In this document: one piece after another, positions 33,895 through 43,051 of the stretch
Layout: every line of letters starts with the position of its first letter
Position numbering within the stretch: position 1 is the first letter of the stretch
Assembly (NCBI RefSeq): GCF_000349945.1
Contig: NC_020516.1
Coordinates: forward strand, 3,162,001-3,226,000
Direction: 5' to 3'
Length of the DNA: 64,000 bases
Source: Azoarcus sp. KH32C
GTDB lineage: Bacteria; Pseudomonadota; Gammaproteobacteria; Burkholderiales; Rhodocyclaceae
Made by a program: the position numbers and the translations under genes
The notes under the pieces: generated by a model
The model's database searches: none
Seen by the model: only the letters and a program-made list of their open reading frames with translations
Told to the model about the DNA's origin: nothing

Positions 33895-34815
33895 TTATTC
33901 GTAGCCGAGACTCTTGAGGGCGCGCTCGTCATCGGCCCAGCCACTCTTGACCTTGACCCACACCTCGAGAAACACCTTTCCATCGAACAGTTGCTCAAGT
34001 TCGACCCGGGCCTCGCTCGCAATCCGCTTGAGTTGCTCTCCGCCCTTGCCGATCACGATCCCCTTGTGACTTGCACGATCGACCACGACGGCGGCGAAAA
34101 TGCGTCGCAAATTCCCTTCGGTCTCGAATTTCTCGATTTCTACCGCAATACCGTAAGGCAATTCGTCGCCGAGGAGCCGAAACAGCTTCTCTCGCAGAAA
34201 TTCCGCAGCAAGAAAACGTTCGCTCCGATCAGTGACCTCATCGGCGCCATACATCGGTTGCCCCTCGGGCAGCAGGGGCGTGACCGCCTTCAGCAACTCA
34301 TCGACGTTCGTGCCGCGTTCCGCGCTCAGTGGCACGATCTCCGCAAACGGGAACACCTCGTTCATCCGTGCAATAAAGGGCAGCAAGGCGCTCTTGTCCA
34401 CCAGGCGGTCCACCTTGTTGATGACGAGGACGACTTTCGCCCCCTGTGGCAGAACATCGACGACCTTACGATCATCCTCGCCAAAACGCCCAGCCTCGAT
34501 CACGAAGAACACAAGGTCGACATCACCCAGTACCTGCGATACCGTCCGGTTCATCGAACGATTCAAGGCGTTGCGGTGTTTCGTCTGAAATCCCGGCGTG
34601 TCGACGAACACAAACTGGGCGTCGTCGTTCGTCAGGATCCCCGTCACCCGATGCCGGGTCGTCTGCGCCTTGCGTGACACGATGCTGATCTTTTGCCCGA
34701 TCAGGCGATTAAGAAGCGTCGACTTTCCGACGTTCGGACGCCCGACGATCGCCACGAAGCCAGTCCGGAAACCGTTCGACGACCCTTCGCTTTGGGAAAT
34801 ATTGTCCGGATTCAT
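33895..34815 (-). CDS. era: GTPase Era
   Basis: 306-residue GTPase that binds 16S rRNA and assists 30S maturation. G1 '[20 protein letters not shown]', G3 'VDTPGF', G4 'VINKVDRL', and a C-terminal KH domain with '[20 protein letters not shown]'. The family usually begins a few residues before G1; here about 18 precede 'FVAIVGRPN'. ATG at 34815 overlaps the rnc stop (ATGA), which decides the start over a longer upstream frame. Confidence 0.96.
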   Translation of the reverse strand: MNPDNISQSEGSSNGFRTGFVAIVGRPNVGKSTLLNRLIGQKISIVSRKAQTTRHRVTGILTNDDAQFVFVDTPGFQTKHRNALNRSMNRTVSQVLGDVDLVFFVIEAGRFGEDDRKVVDVLPQGAKVVLVINKVDRLVDKSALLPFIARMNEVFPFAEIVPLSAERGTNVDELLKAVTPLLPEGQPMYGADEVTDRSERFLAAEFLREKLFRLLGDELPYGIAVEIEKFETEGNLRRIFAAVVVDRASHKGIVIGKGGEQLKRIASEARVELEQLFDGKVFLEVWVKVKSGWADDERALKSLGYE

Positions 34816-35489
34816 GCTTTTCTCAATTGTGCCAACGCACTTTCCGCCGCCTGCTGCTCGGCGGCCCGACGACTCGGCCCACGGCCGCTGGTCTGCAGTT
34901 TCAATGCGTTGACCTGACAAACCACTTCGAATTCCTGCGCGTGGGCTTCGCCATGCACTTTCACCGTCGCATAAGTCGGAACCGGAAGCTTCCGCCCCTG
35001 GAGCAACTCTTGCAGCGCGGTCTTCGGATCCTTCGACGCCCGTTGCGGATCGATTTCCGCAATTCCCGGGGCGTAGAGGCGATCGATCACTGCCTTCGCG
35101 GCATCGAAACCCTTGTCGAGATACACCGCGGCAAACACCGCTTCGAGCGCATCCGCGAGGATCGACGGCCGCCGATGCCCTCCGCTCTTCAACTCCCCTT
35201 CGCCGAGACGCAGGTACTCGCCGAGGTCAAGCTCGCGCGCGATCCGGTGCAATCCGTCCTGGCAAACGAGCGAGGCCCGAAGACGCGACAACTCCCCTTC
35301 GCGCAGCTCGCCAAACCGTTCGAACAGCGCAATGGCCACGACGCAATTGAGAACGCTATCCCCTAGAAACTCGAAACGCTCGTTGTTGGGCTGACCGTAG
35401 CTACGGTGAGTGAGCGCCCGCTGGAGCAGCGCCAAGTCCTGAAACTGGTGTCCGATGGCACGCTGAAGGCGCCCTAGATCCCCATTCAC
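34812..35489 (-). CDS. rnc: Ribonuclease III
   Basis: 225-residue double-strand-specific RNase that processes rRNA precursors and many mRNAs. The catalytic helix '[17 protein letters not shown]' with acidic residues, second acidic site '[20 protein letters not shown]', and C-terminal dsRNA-binding domain ('[20 protein letters not shown]'). GTG start at 35489, one base after the upstream stop. rnc-era coupling is conserved in proteobacteria. Confidence 0.97.
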   Translation of the reverse strand: MNGDLGRLQRAIGHQFQDLALLQRALTHRSYGQPNNERFEFLGDSVLNCVVAIALFERFGELREGELSRLRASLVCQDGLHRIARELDLGEYLRLGEGELKSGGHRRPSILADALEAVFAAVYLDKGFDAAKAVIDRLYAPGIAEIDPQRASKDPKTALQELLQGRKLPVPTYATVKVHGEAHAQEFEVVCQVNALKLQTSGRGPSRRAAEQQAAESALAQLRKA

Positions 35490-35490
35490 C

Positions 35491-35856
35491 CTATTTTCCG
35501 AGCGAGGTCGCGTGGAAGTCGATCAACAAGCTGACATTCGCGACGATCGGCACCTTACGCGCGTATTGCACGTCGATCACGACCTTTCCGGCGTCCTTCC
35601 TGATGTCCAGATCGGTTCCCGTCACCGTCACCACATCATCGATCCCGGCACGGCGGTCAAAACTCCGGCGCAAATCGTTGATGGATGCACCGCCGTCGCC
35701 CTCACCGGCCACAACCTTGATGATCTTCTGAATCGCAAAGTACTCGTTGACCGCGGGTACCGTTCGGAACCCGATCAGCAGTACGGACGCCAGCAAAGCC
35801 CCGACAATCAACACCCCGACCGGGCTCAAACCTTGTTGTTTCTTCTTCAGCCGCAT
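35491..35856 (-). CDS. DUF4845 membrane protein
   Basis: 121-residue protein between lepB and rnc, matching the DUF4845 family that occupies this position in many beta- and gammaproteobacteria. A basic N terminus (MRLKKKQQG) precedes a pilin-like hydrophobic helix ('LSPVGVLIVGALLASVLLIG'), followed by a small periplasmic alpha/beta domain. The function is unknown; the N-terminal shape resembles type IV pilin signal anchors, but no peptidase site is clear. ATG at 35856 is chosen because GAAGGGAGAAGGC stands directly before it; a GTG at 35869 would lie inside that ribosome-binding site. Confidence 0.88.
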   Translation of the reverse strand: MRLKKKQQGLSPVGVLIVGALLASVLLIGFRTVPAVNEYFAIQKIIKVVAGEGDGGASINDLRRSFDRRAGIDDVVTVTGTDLDIRKDAGKVVIDVQYARKVPIVANVSLLIDFHATSLGK

Positions 35857-35867
35857 GCCTTCTCCCT

Positions 35868-36668
35868 TCACCGGAAACTGCCGATCCGCTTCATGTCACT
35901 GAAATTGAACCAGATGAAGAATGCCTTGCCGACAATGTTGGCATCGGGCACGAATCCCCAAACCCGGCTGTCGCTGCTCGAATCGCGGTTGTCACCCATG
36001 ACGAAATAATGTCCCGGGGGAACCACGCAGCTAACGCCCGAGCTAGTATAGGTGCAGTTCTCGCGGAACGGATAATCGAGCACTTGGGGAACGTAGGCCG
36101 GCGCCTCACGCTCGTTGAGGATCGAATGTTCCACAACGCCCAGCTTTTCCATGAAGCGTGGCGAATAGTAGAGTCGATCCGGATGTAGGTAATCGTCCTG
36201 CGGGCTCACGGCAACGACTTCCCCGTTGATGCGCAGGCGCTTGTCGATATACTCGACGCGATCTCCTGGCAAGCCGACCACACGCTTGATGTAGTCCATC
36301 GACGGGTCGGCGGGGTAGCGGAACACCATCACGTCGCCACGAGCCGGGTCGTTGACGGAAAGCACCTTCTTGTTGATGACGGGCAAGCGGATCCCGTAGG
36401 TCCACTTGTTGACGAGAATGAAATCGCCGACCAGCAAGGTCGGGATCATCGATCCGGAAGGAATCTTGAACGGCTCGACGATGAACGAGCGCAGCCCGAA
36501 GACGATGAGGATGACCGGGAAGAAACTGGCACCATACTCGACCCACCATGGCGAAGGACTGCCGGGCGCGCGACGCTTGCGCGCAATGAAACGGTCAACT
36601 GCCCAGAGCGCTCCCGTCGCCACGAGCAGCAGGAACAATACCAACGCAAAATTCACAAAATCTCCCAA
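35868..36668 (-). CDS. lepB: Signal peptidase I
   Basis: 266-residue inner-membrane serine protease that removes signal peptides from secreted proteins. First transmembrane helix at about 5-23, a second near 46-60; catalytic Ser73 in 'FKIPSGSMIPTL' and Lys118 in 'MDYIKRVVGLPGDRV'; C-terminal boxes 'GHYFVMGDNRDSSSDSRVWG'. It has two cysteines in the periplasmic domain ('ENCTYTSSGVSCVV'), as in E. coli. Located 32 bases after lepA, the conserved lepA-lepB pair. Confidence 0.97.
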   Translation of the reverse strand: MGDFVNFALVLFLLLVATGALWAVDRFIARKRRAPGSPSPWWVEYGASFFPVILIVFGLRSFIVEPFKIPSGSMIPTLLVGDFILVNKWTYGIRLPVINKKVLSVNDPARGDVMVFRYPADPSMDYIKRVVGLPGDRVEYIDKRLRINGEVVAVSPQDDYLHPDRLYYSPRFMEKLGVVEHSILNEREAPAYVPQVLDYPFRENCTYTSSGVSCVVPPGHYFVMGDNRDSSSDSRVWGFVPDANIVGKAFFIWFNFSDMKRIGSFR

Positions 36669-36700
36669 TCCACGCAGTCGTCTTCTTAGAACACGAGCAC

Positions 36701-38497
36701 CTACTTGCCGTCATCGACCCGCAACACGGACAGGAATGCCTCCTGCGGAATCTCGACGTTCCCGACCTGCTTCATTCGCTTCTTGCCTTCCTTTTGCTTT
36801 TCCAGGAGTTTCTTCTTCCGCGTGATGTCCCCGCCGTAACACTTGGCCAGGACGTTCTTGCGCAAGGCCTTGATGGTCTCGCGGGCGATGATGTGCGAGC
36901 CGATCGCAGCCTGGACCGCCACGTCGAACATCTGCCTCGGAATCAAGCCGCGGAGCTTCGCAGCAACCTCGCGTCCCCGATACTGGGCCGATGCACGGTG
37001 CACGATGACCGACAGGGCGTCGACCTTTTCGCCGCCGACCAGCAGATCCAGCTTCACGAGGTCAGCTGCGCGATATTCCTTGAATTCGTAATCGAGCGAC
37101 GCATAGCCACGCGACACCGACTTCAGCTTGTCAAAGAAGTCCATCACGACTTCGTTCATCGGCAGTTCGTAGATCAACTGCACTTGGCGGCCGTGGTAGC
37201 GCATATCCACTTGCACACCCCGCTTCTGGTTGCAGAGCGTAATGACCGGGCCGACATAATCCTGCGGCAAGAAGATCGTCGCCGTGATGATCGGCTCCCG
37301 GATTTCCGCCATCTTCGAAGCATCCGGCAACTTTGCCGGATTCTCCACATGGATGACTTCGCCGCTATTCATCATCACCTCGTACACGACCGTCGGAGCG
37401 GTCGTAATGAGGTTCATGTCGAACTCGCGCTCCAGGCGCTCCTGGACGATATCCATGTGGAGCAGACCGAGGAAGCCGCATCGGAAGCCGAATCCGAGCG
37501 CTTGCGAAACCTCAGGTTCGAACTGCAGCGACGCGTCGTTCAGGCGCAACTTTTCGAGCGAATCGCGAAGCTGATCGTATTCGCTCGACTCCACTGGATA
37601 GAGGCCCGCGAACACCTGCGGCTTGATCTCCTTAAAGCCCGGAAGCGGCTCTGCAGCTGGGCGCGCGGCAGAAGTCACCGTGTCGCCGACCTTCGCCGCC
37701 TGCAGTTCCTTGATGCCGGCGATGATGAAACCAACCTGCCCCGCAGAAAGCTCTTCCCGCGACAGCGAGCGCGGAGTGAATACTCCCACCTGATCGCACA
37801 GGTATTGCGCGCCGGTCGCCATCAACTGGATGCGGTCCCTCGGACGCAGCACGCCGTCGACCACACGCACCAGCATGACCACGCCGACGTAGTTGTCGAA
37901 CCAGGAGTCGATGATCAGCGCTTTGAGCGGCGCATTGGGATCGCCCTTCGGCGCCGGAACGCGCCGCACGACCGTCTCGAGCACCTCCTCGATGCCGAGT
38001 CCGGTCTTCGCCGAGCACAGCACCGCATCGGACGCATCGACACCGATCACGTCCTCGATTTCCGTGCGCGCATTGTCGGGATCCGCGGCCGGCAGATCGA
38101 TCTTGTTCAGAACGGGAACGACTTCGACGTTCTGCTCGATCGCCGTATAGCAGTTCGCTACGGTCTGCGCCTCAACCCCTTGCGACGCGTCGACGACGAG
38201 CAGGGCTCCTTCGCATGCGGACAGCGAACGGCTGACTTCGTACGAGAAGTCGACGTGTCCCGGAGTGTCGATCAGGTTCAAGTTATAGACTTGCCCATCC
38301 TTCGCCCGATATTGCAGGGCAGCAGTCTGAGCCTTGATGGTGATGCCGCGCTCCCGCTCCAAGTCCATGGAGTCGAGCACCTGCTCTTCCATTTCACGCT
38401 CGGACAGGCCCCCACAATACTGGATCAGCCGGTCCGCCAAGGTGGACTTGCCATGATCGATGTGGGCAATGATGGAGAAATTTCGAATATGTTGCAT
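36701..38497 (-). CDS. lepA: Elongation factor 4 (LepA)
   Basis: 598-residue translational GTPase, EF4. G1 '[20 protein letters not shown]', '[11 protein letters not shown]', '[16 protein letters not shown]', 'NKIDLP', and the LepA-specific C-terminal domain ('[20 protein letters not shown]' through '[20 protein letters not shown]'). ATG at 38497 gives the standard '[16 protein letters not shown]'. An ATG at 38521 with an AAGG-type site would add eight residues and lies within the hairpin stem-loop upstream. It is preceded by a terminator-like hairpin, so its transcription may be partly separate from rpoE-degP-grx. Confidence 0.96.
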   Translation of the reverse strand: MQHIRNFSIIAHIDHGKSTLADRLIQYCGGLSEREMEEQVLDSMDLERERGITIKAQTAALQYRAKDGQVYNLNLIDTPGHVDFSYEVSRSLSACEGALLVVDASQGVEAQTVANCYTAIEQNVEVVPVLNKIDLPAADPDNARTEIEDVIGVDASDAVLCSAKTGLGIEEVLETVVRRVPAPKGDPNAPLKALIIDSWFDNYVGVVMLVRVVDGVLRPRDRIQLMATGAQYLCDQVGVFTPRSLSREELSAGQVGFIIAGIKELQAAKVGDTVTSAARPAAEPLPGFKEIKPQVFAGLYPVESSEYDQLRDSLEKLRLNDASLQFEPEVSQALGFGFRCGFLGLLHMDIVQERLEREFDMNLITTAPTVVYEVMMNSGEVIHVENPAKLPDASKMAEIREPIITATIFLPQDYVGPVITLCNQKRGVQVDMRYHGRQVQLIYELPMNEVVMDFFDKLKSVSRGYASLDYEFKEYRAADLVKLDLLVGGEKVDALSVIVHRASAQYRGREVAAKLRGLIPRQMFDVAVQAAIGSHIIARETIKALRKNVLAKCYGGDITRKKKLLEKQKEGKKRMKQVGNVEIPQEAFLSVLRVDDGK

Positions 38498-38503
38498 GCG
38501 ACA

Positions 38504-38531
38504 ACAAAAGAAAGGTGCCATACGGCACCTT
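38504..38531 (-). terminator. Terminator-like hairpin just before lepA
   Basis: On the minus strand a perfect eight-base stem AAGGTGCC-gtat-GGCACCTT is followed by TCTTTTGTTG. It sits between the grx stop (38552) and the lepA ATG (38497). It could terminate or attenuate transcription arriving from the rpoE side. Confidence 0.6.
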
Positions 38532-38551
38532 GAATGGATCGATTGAATCAG

Positions 38552-38818
38552 CTAAGCGGCGGATTCTAGCGGAAATCCGCGGCAATAGGCACGAATGGCC
38601 GCTTCGTCCAGGTGGTAATGACAAAGAACCTTGTCGCCTGCCACCACTACCGGCACCAACTCGTCCCAGCGAGCCTCCAGCTCCGGATCGGCATCGACGT
38701 CCAGAGTCCGCACCGACCACCCCAGCTCTGCGGCGAGCGGTTTCAGCTTATCCACTAGATCATGACAAAGATGACACCACTCGCGGCTCATCACCGTGAA
38801 TTCGCGAACGACAGTCAT
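38552..38818 (-). CDS. Glutaredoxin-family thiol protein
   Basis: 88-residue thioredoxin-fold protein of the glutaredoxin-like (DUF836) type. It has a CxxC redox motif in 'FTVMSREWCHLCHDLVDKLK' and the cis-Pro region 'WDELVPVVVAGDKVL'. No signal peptide, so cytoplasmic. Its ATG overlaps the degP stop (ATGA) and it precedes lepA, a position frequent in betaproteobacteria. The partner is unknown. Translational coupling to a periplasmic protease in a stress operon suggests a redox role in envelope or oxidative stress (inference). Confidence 0.85.
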   Translation of the reverse strand: MTVVREFTVMSREWCHLCHDLVDKLKPLAAELGWSVRTLDVDADPELEARWDELVPVVVAGDKVLCHYHLDEAAIRAYCRGFPLESAA

Positions 38819-40236
38819 TCGCCCGCCCGCAAACTAACATAGCTTGCCCCTTCGCTACGCTGCACCAGCAAGGTCACAGTCTGGCCATCCTTCAGATCGG
38901 ACACCTGCCGGTTGTACGTTTCGAGCGTCTTCAGCGGAATCTGCCGCCCACCGACCACCATCGCAAGGATCAGATCGCCGACCTGGAGATCGGCACGCGC
39001 CGCCGCGCCCTGGACTCGCTCGACCAACAGACCATGATCGGCGTTACGCTCGCGACGTTGGGTCGCATTCGGGACAGCCAGGGCAAGTCCGAGCTTGTTC
39101 GGGGCCGGCGAAGCCCGCTCGGCACGTCGCGCGCGCCGCGCCGCATCATCCTGCCACTCGCCGACGACAACCTGCATCTCACGCAAGGAGCCTCCACGAT
39201 AAAGGCTCAGCATTGCCGATGCACCGGGACGGCTCGCGGACACGATTCTCGGCAAGTCACTGGAATTCTCGACCGCCTTGCCGCCGAAACGGACGATCAC
39301 ATCGCCCTGCTCGATACCGGCCTTCGCTGCCGGTCCATTCTGCTCGACCGCACTGACCAGCGCGCCCTCCGGGCGCGGCAGGCTGAAGCTGTCAGCAAGC
39401 GAACGTGTCACTTCCTGAATCGCGATACCGATCCTGCCCCGCTGAACCCGGCCGGAAGCCCGCAACTGCGCCTGCACATCCATGGCAAGATCGATCGGAA
39501 TCGCAAACGACAGCCCCATGAAGCCGCCCGTCTGACTGAATATCTGGGAATTGATCCCGACCACCTCGCCCTTCAGATTGAAAAGCGGACCGCCGGAATT
39601 TCCGGGATTGATGGCTACATCAGTCTGGATGAACGAGACGAAATTTTCATCGGGAAGGCTACGCCCCTTTGCACTGACGATGCCCGCCGTGACGGAATGG
39701 TCGAAGCCGAAAGGCGACCCGATCGCGACAACCCATTCGCCGACCTGCAACTTGGCGGGATCGCCGATAGTCAGTCGCGGCAGGTCGCTCGCTTCGATCT
39801 TGATCAAGGCGACGTCACTCCGCGCGTCGGCGCCGATAACGCGCGCCCTGAACTCGCGCTTATCCACCAAGCGCACAAGAATCTCGTCCGCATCCTCGAC
39901 GACATGGGCGTTCGTCAGAATATAGCCGTCCCCGCTGACAATGAAGCCGGAGCCAAGGGAGCGATTGTCAGGGTCGGATCGAGGATGACCGGGCTTCTTG
40001 GGGATAAACCGACGAAAGAAGTCGAACATCGGATCGTCATGATCCAATCCCGGAAACGTTTGCGCCCCCGACTTCCCGGACTGTGCCGCACTGATATTCA
40101 CCACCGCCGCCCCGTGCCGCTGCACGAGCTGAGTAAAATCGGGTAGTACCGCGGCACCACCCGCGCCGTGCGCGACGGGCACCAGAGCCAACAGCGAGAC
40201 CAAGAACACTCGCCGAACCCAACCAAAAACCATCAT
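38815..40236 (-). CDS. degP: Periplasmic serine protease DegP/MucD
   Basis: 473-residue HtrA-family protease/chaperone that degrades misfolded envelope proteins. A signal peptide (about 1-24) is followed by the trypsin-like domain with triad H111 ('TNAHVVEDAD'), D141 ('ARSDVALIKIE') and S214 ('NPGNSGGPLFN'), then two PDZ domains ('GRIGIAIQEVTRSLADSFSL', 'GLLVERVQGAAARADLQVGD'). The gene order rpoE-rseA-rseB-rseC-degP equals algU-mucA-mucB-mucC-mucD of Pseudomonas. ATG at 40236 overlaps the rseC stop (ATGATG) and has GGAG nine bases before; a longer frame would enter rseC. Confidence 0.95.
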   Translation of the reverse strand: MMVFGWVRRVFLVSLLALVPVAHGAGGAAVLPDFTQLVQRHGAAVVNISAAQSGKSGAQTFPGLDHDDPMFDFFRRFIPKKPGHPRSDPDNRSLGSGFIVSGDGYILTNAHVVEDADEILVRLVDKREFRARVIGADARSDVALIKIEASDLPRLTIGDPAKLQVGEWVVAIGSPFGFDHSVTAGIVSAKGRSLPDENFVSFIQTDVAINPGNSGGPLFNLKGEVVGINSQIFSQTGGFMGLSFAIPIDLAMDVQAQLRASGRVQRGRIGIAIQEVTRSLADSFSLPRPEGALVSAVEQNGPAAKAGIEQGDVIVRFGGKAVENSSDLPRIVSASRPGASAMLSLYRGGSLREMQVVVGEWQDDAARRARRAERASPAPNKLGLALAVPNATQRRERNADHGLLVERVQGAAARADLQVGDLILAMVVGGRQIPLKTLETYNRQVSDLKDGQTVTLLVQRSEGASYVSLRAGE

Positions 40237-40706
40237 CCGAACCTGCTCCGCTGCTCTTCTGCGCATTCACTCGCCGTCGTCATCTCGACACCGAGCCCCC
40301 CCCACACATCCGGCCGCTGCATCAGCCAGCGACTCAGCCCGAATGCCGACACCAATCCGGTCATCGCCCCAATCAGTGCGCTGAGATCTTCACTCCCCGC
40401 GGGGGAGAACAAGGTTCCAAGGGCCGCACCGACAAGTAGAAACACCACCGCAACGCCATATCCCAACAGGGCGCCGCGCAAGGGCGCGCGCGCATCCACC
40501 CGGAGATTGACCGTTTCTCCGACCTTGGCTCCCACTCCATTGCGCATCCGAAACAGATCAGTTCTCGCTTTAAAAGGATAGACCAGTCCCGACGATCGAC
40601 ATCCCCCTGGTTCATCGCAGCGACCGCAGCCACCCGTTCGATTGCGCACCCTCACCCAAGCATCGTCTCCGTCGACACATTCGACCACGGCGGCGATCTG
40701 AATCAT
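40233..40706 (-). CDS. rseC: SoxR-reducing/sigma-E regulatory protein RseC (MucC)
   Basis: 157-residue inner-membrane protein of the RseC/MucC family. The N-terminal part has a conserved Cys cluster ('GGCGRCDEPGGCRSSG'), probably a redox or metal site. Two transmembrane helices follow ('GALLGYGVAVVFLLVGAAL', 'LSALIGAMTGLVSAFGLS'). In E. coli RseC modulates sigma-E and the related RsxABCDGE/RseC system reduces SoxR. ATGA overlaps join it to rseB and degP. Confidence 0.93.
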   Translation of the reverse strand: MIQIAAVVECVDGDDAWVRVRNRTGGCGRCDEPGGCRSSGLVYPFKARTDLFRMRNGVGAKVGETVNLRVDARAPLRGALLGYGVAVVFLLVGAALGTLFSPAGSEDLSALIGAMTGLVSAFGLSRWLMQRPDVWGGLGVEMTTASECAEEQRSRFG

Positions 40707-41674
40707 CGCGCTACGGGTTCCATCGCGTCGGCGAGCCGCTGGACGGTTCGCAAGGGAACCTCGCCGAGAGCGGTGACTAGATGAGGACCGACCATCCGCT
40801 TGTAAATGTTGATAGCGCCGCTCGACAACTGGCCCGCCGCCAATCGTCCACTCGCCTGGTTGGCGGGCTCGATAAAAACCGAGATCGCTGCAAGACCGTC
40901 GCTATAGACGAGATGCAGGGCGTCGCCATGATCACGCCCCAGGGGCCTGCGCACTATCGACATCAACGAGAAGCCGGCGATCGGTGCCTGCACGCCCCAC
41001 CCGCTGTCCTCGCGACGAATCTCGACACCATTCGCATGGACAACCTTCCAGTCCCCGTCGCGCGCGAGACGGGGCCGCACGGCCTCCATCGCGATGTCGC
41101 CGCCGATCTTCACGTCGCTGAATGCGAACTGTTCGATAATCTCGCCACGATCGTCCAGCGTACGCGACTTCAGTAGAAGCCCTGACTGCATTTCGGCCCA
41201 CAACTGGTAGCCGAATCGATATTCGTCCTTCGGCTCCAGGATGATCTGCTGCGCCTCCATTCCCGCAATTCGCCCGACCTCCCCTTTCCGGATCCGGTAA
41301 TTCTCGGCAATCCCCGCGAAGGACGACGGCAGCCGCGCAGGGAAAGCCCGCCGCCCCCCCGCTCGGTCGATAATCACTGTCCGCTGGTCAGGCAATATGC
41401 AGCGAACCTCGCTGCTGCTCCTGACCACCTCCCGCGGACTTCCGTCGAGCACCTCGAGGCGTTCATGCTCACCGGCCGCATCCATCATATGGACCACGCG
41501 CGAAGTCTCGAAGCTCTTGCCGGATTGGTAGATAAAAGTGCCCGAGTAATTGAGGCGCTGGCCGGCGGCGGCCATGCGCCCGAGCCAGGAGAGCGCATCT
41601 CCCGGGGTCTGCGCCATCGCCTGCGGTTCAACAAGCGTGAAGCAGAACCCCAGCACGACGAGAAGCCACTTCAT
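40703..41674 (-). CDS. rseB: Sigma-E regulatory protein RseB (MucB)
   Basis: 323-residue periplasmic protein that binds anti-sigma factor RseA and protects it from DegS; it senses mislocalised lipoproteins or LPS. A signal peptide ('LLVVLGFCFTLVEPQAMA') precedes the MucB/RseB N-terminal LolA-like domain ('MAAAGQRLNYSGTFIYQSGK', 'LDGSPREVVRSSSEVRCILP') and a smaller C-terminal domain. ATG overlaps the rseA stop (ATGA). Confidence 0.94.
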   Translation of the reverse strand: MKWLLVVLGFCFTLVEPQAMAQTPGDALSWLGRMAAAGQRLNYSGTFIYQSGKSFETSRVVHMMDAAGEHERLEVLDGSPREVVRSSSEVRCILPDQRTVIIDRAGGRRAFPARLPSSFAGIAENYRIRKGEVGRIAGMEAQQIILEPKDEYRFGYQLWAEMQSGLLLKSRTLDDRGEIIEQFAFSDVKIGGDIAMEAVRPRLARDGDWKVVHANGVEIRREDSGWGVQAPIAGFSLMSIVRRPLGRDHGDALHLVYSDGLAAISVFIEPANQASGRLAAGQLSSGAINIYKRMVGPHLVTALGEVPLRTVQRLADAMEPVAR

Positions 41675-42222
41675 CGGGCGCCGTCCTGACTGACTTCGGA
41701 TATCGACCTGACGTGTTGGATAGCTCCGGAGATCGGCCCGCCTCCGGTCATCGATTGATGAGCAAAAACGTATTCTTGATGCGGATCGATCGCGGAAGAC
41801 GTGACCGAGACAGGACGCACACCTGACACCTGGGATTCGACCAGCTGCAGTCGCGGCGAAACCTCAGCTACGTGACTCACGCCGGTAGGCTCGGCATACA
41901 GTGCATGAGCCACCCAGCCAACCGCCGCAACGCCCATCACCGAAGCCGCCAAGGGCATCAGCGAACGCCAGACCCCGGATGTGCCGGATTCCGCGCGTTT
42001 CATGACAGGCGCCAGCAATGTCGGCGCCGTATCGATTTCCGCCATCACCCGATCAACGAAGTCATGCGCCACGCATTCGTCGCCGCGCAGCGCATCGCCT
42101 ATCAGACAATACGTCTCCCACTCGTTGCGCAGAATCGGCTCGCACCGGACCTCCTCGAGAACTGTACGTACGCACTGATCATCCAGTTCGCCGTCAAGAA
42201 ATGCCGACAGTTTGTCCTTCAT
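41671..42222 (-). CDS. rseA: Anti-sigma-E factor RseA (MucA)
   Basis: 183-residue membrane anti-sigma factor. The N-terminal cytoplasmic anti-sigma domain ('MKDKLSAFLDGELDDQCVRT', 'WETYCLIGDALRG') is followed by one transmembrane helix at about 92-109 ('LMPLAASVMGVAAVGWVAHA') and a periplasmic tail that should bind RseB. ATG at 42222 has AGGTGG correctly spaced; a GTG at 42231 is within that site. Regulated proteolysis of this protein would release RpoE. Confidence 0.93.
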   Translation of the reverse strand: MKDKLSAFLDGELDDQCVRTVLEEVRCEPILRNEWETYCLIGDALRGDECVAHDFVDRVMAEIDTAPTLLAPVMKRAESGTSGVWRSLMPLAASVMGVAAVGWVAHALYAEPTGVSHVAEVSPRLQLVESQVSGVRPVSVTSSAIDPHQEYVFAHQSMTGGGPISGAIQHVRSISEVSQDGAR

Positions 42223-42231
42223 GAATACCAC

Positions 42232-42831
42232 CTACCAACGTTTGTCAGGAGCCGTGTCCAGCAGCGGCCTCAGCTTTTCAGCAATTGCTTCGCGTGCCCG
42301 AAAGATCCGCGAACGCACCGTCCCGATCGGACAATCCATGATGCTAGCAATCTCCTCGTAGCTCAGGCCTTCGAGCTCCCTGAGCATGATCGCGGTCCGC
42401 AACTCCTCCGGCAACGCCTCCATCGCCTTGTTCACCGTATCGGCTATCTGCTGCGTCATCAGCAATCGTTCGGGCGTGTTGATATCCCGCAACTGATCGC
42501 CTTCCTCGAAGGTTTCAGCCTCCTCAGAGTCGAAACCGGTGGACGTCGGGGCACGCCGGCCCTGTGACACCAGATAGTTTTTTGCCGTGTTGATTCCGAT
42601 CCGATAAAGCCAAGTGTAAAAAGCGCTATCTCCCCGAAACGACCCCAAGGCCCGATAGGCCTTGATGAACGTCTCTTGGGCCACATCCTCCACTTCGGCG
42701 GAATCGCGGATCAGCCGCGAAAGCAGTCTGTGCAGCTTCCGCTGGTACTTCGCAACCAGCAAGCCAAACGCCTGCTTGTCGCCGCGCTGTACGCGTTCGA
42801 CAAGTTGCTGATCTATCTCGCGATCGCTCAT
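42232..42831 (-). CDS. rpoE: RNA polymerase sigma factor RpoE (AlgU)
   Basis: 199-residue ECF sigma factor for envelope stress. Region 2 ('YQRKLHRLLSRLIRDSAEVE', 'QETFIKAYRALGSFRGDSAF', 'YTWLYRIGINTAKNYLV') and region 4 ('LPEELRTAIMLRELEGLSYE', 'GTVRSRIFRAREAIAEKL') are intact. First gene of the rpoE-rseABC-degP-grx set. A sigma-E-like promoter 80-110 bases upstream suggests positive autoregulation. Divergent from nadB, as algU is in Pseudomonas. Confidence 0.97.
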   Translation of the reverse strand: MSDREIDQQLVERVQRGDKQAFGLLVAKYQRKLHRLLSRLIRDSAEVEDVAQETFIKAYRALGSFRGDSAFYTWLYRIGINTAKNYLVSQGRRAPTSTGFDSEEAETFEEGDQLRDINTPERLLMTQQIADTVNKAMEALPEELRTAIMLRELEGLSYEEIASIMDCPIGTVRSRIFRAREAIAEKLRPLLDTAPDKRW

Positions 42832-42912
42832 GAGCGGGCCGTTTCCCTACGTTGGGCAAAATCCGCGCCAGTATAGCGACCCCCTATGAGTACGGCAAAG
42901 CCGGAGTTATCC

Positions 42913-42940
42913 AACAGACACGGACCGTTTCAAATAGTTC
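42913..42940 (-). promoter_or_regulatory. Sigma-E-type promoter of rpoE
   Basis: On the minus strand, TGAACTA (-35; GAACTA at 42940-42935) and GTCTGTT (-10; TCTGTT at 42918-42913) are separated by 15 bases. This is close to the sigma-E consensus GGAACTT-N15-GTCTAA. It lies about 80 bases before the rpoE ATG and would allow RpoE to activate its own operon. Confidence 0.65.
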
Positions 42941-43051
42941 ATACGTTGGTGTGGTCTTGCACTCGGTGCGCCACACGACCGTTCGCGATCTGCGGAAGAC
43001 GCGCCCAGACGTGCTATATTGCCGCGCGCCCGTCCTTTGGTTTTCGCGATC

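Noticed and set aside
36794..38533. 579-codon open frame opposite lepA
   Set aside because: LepA motifs are complete on the minus strand; the mirror frame is a codon-bias artefact.
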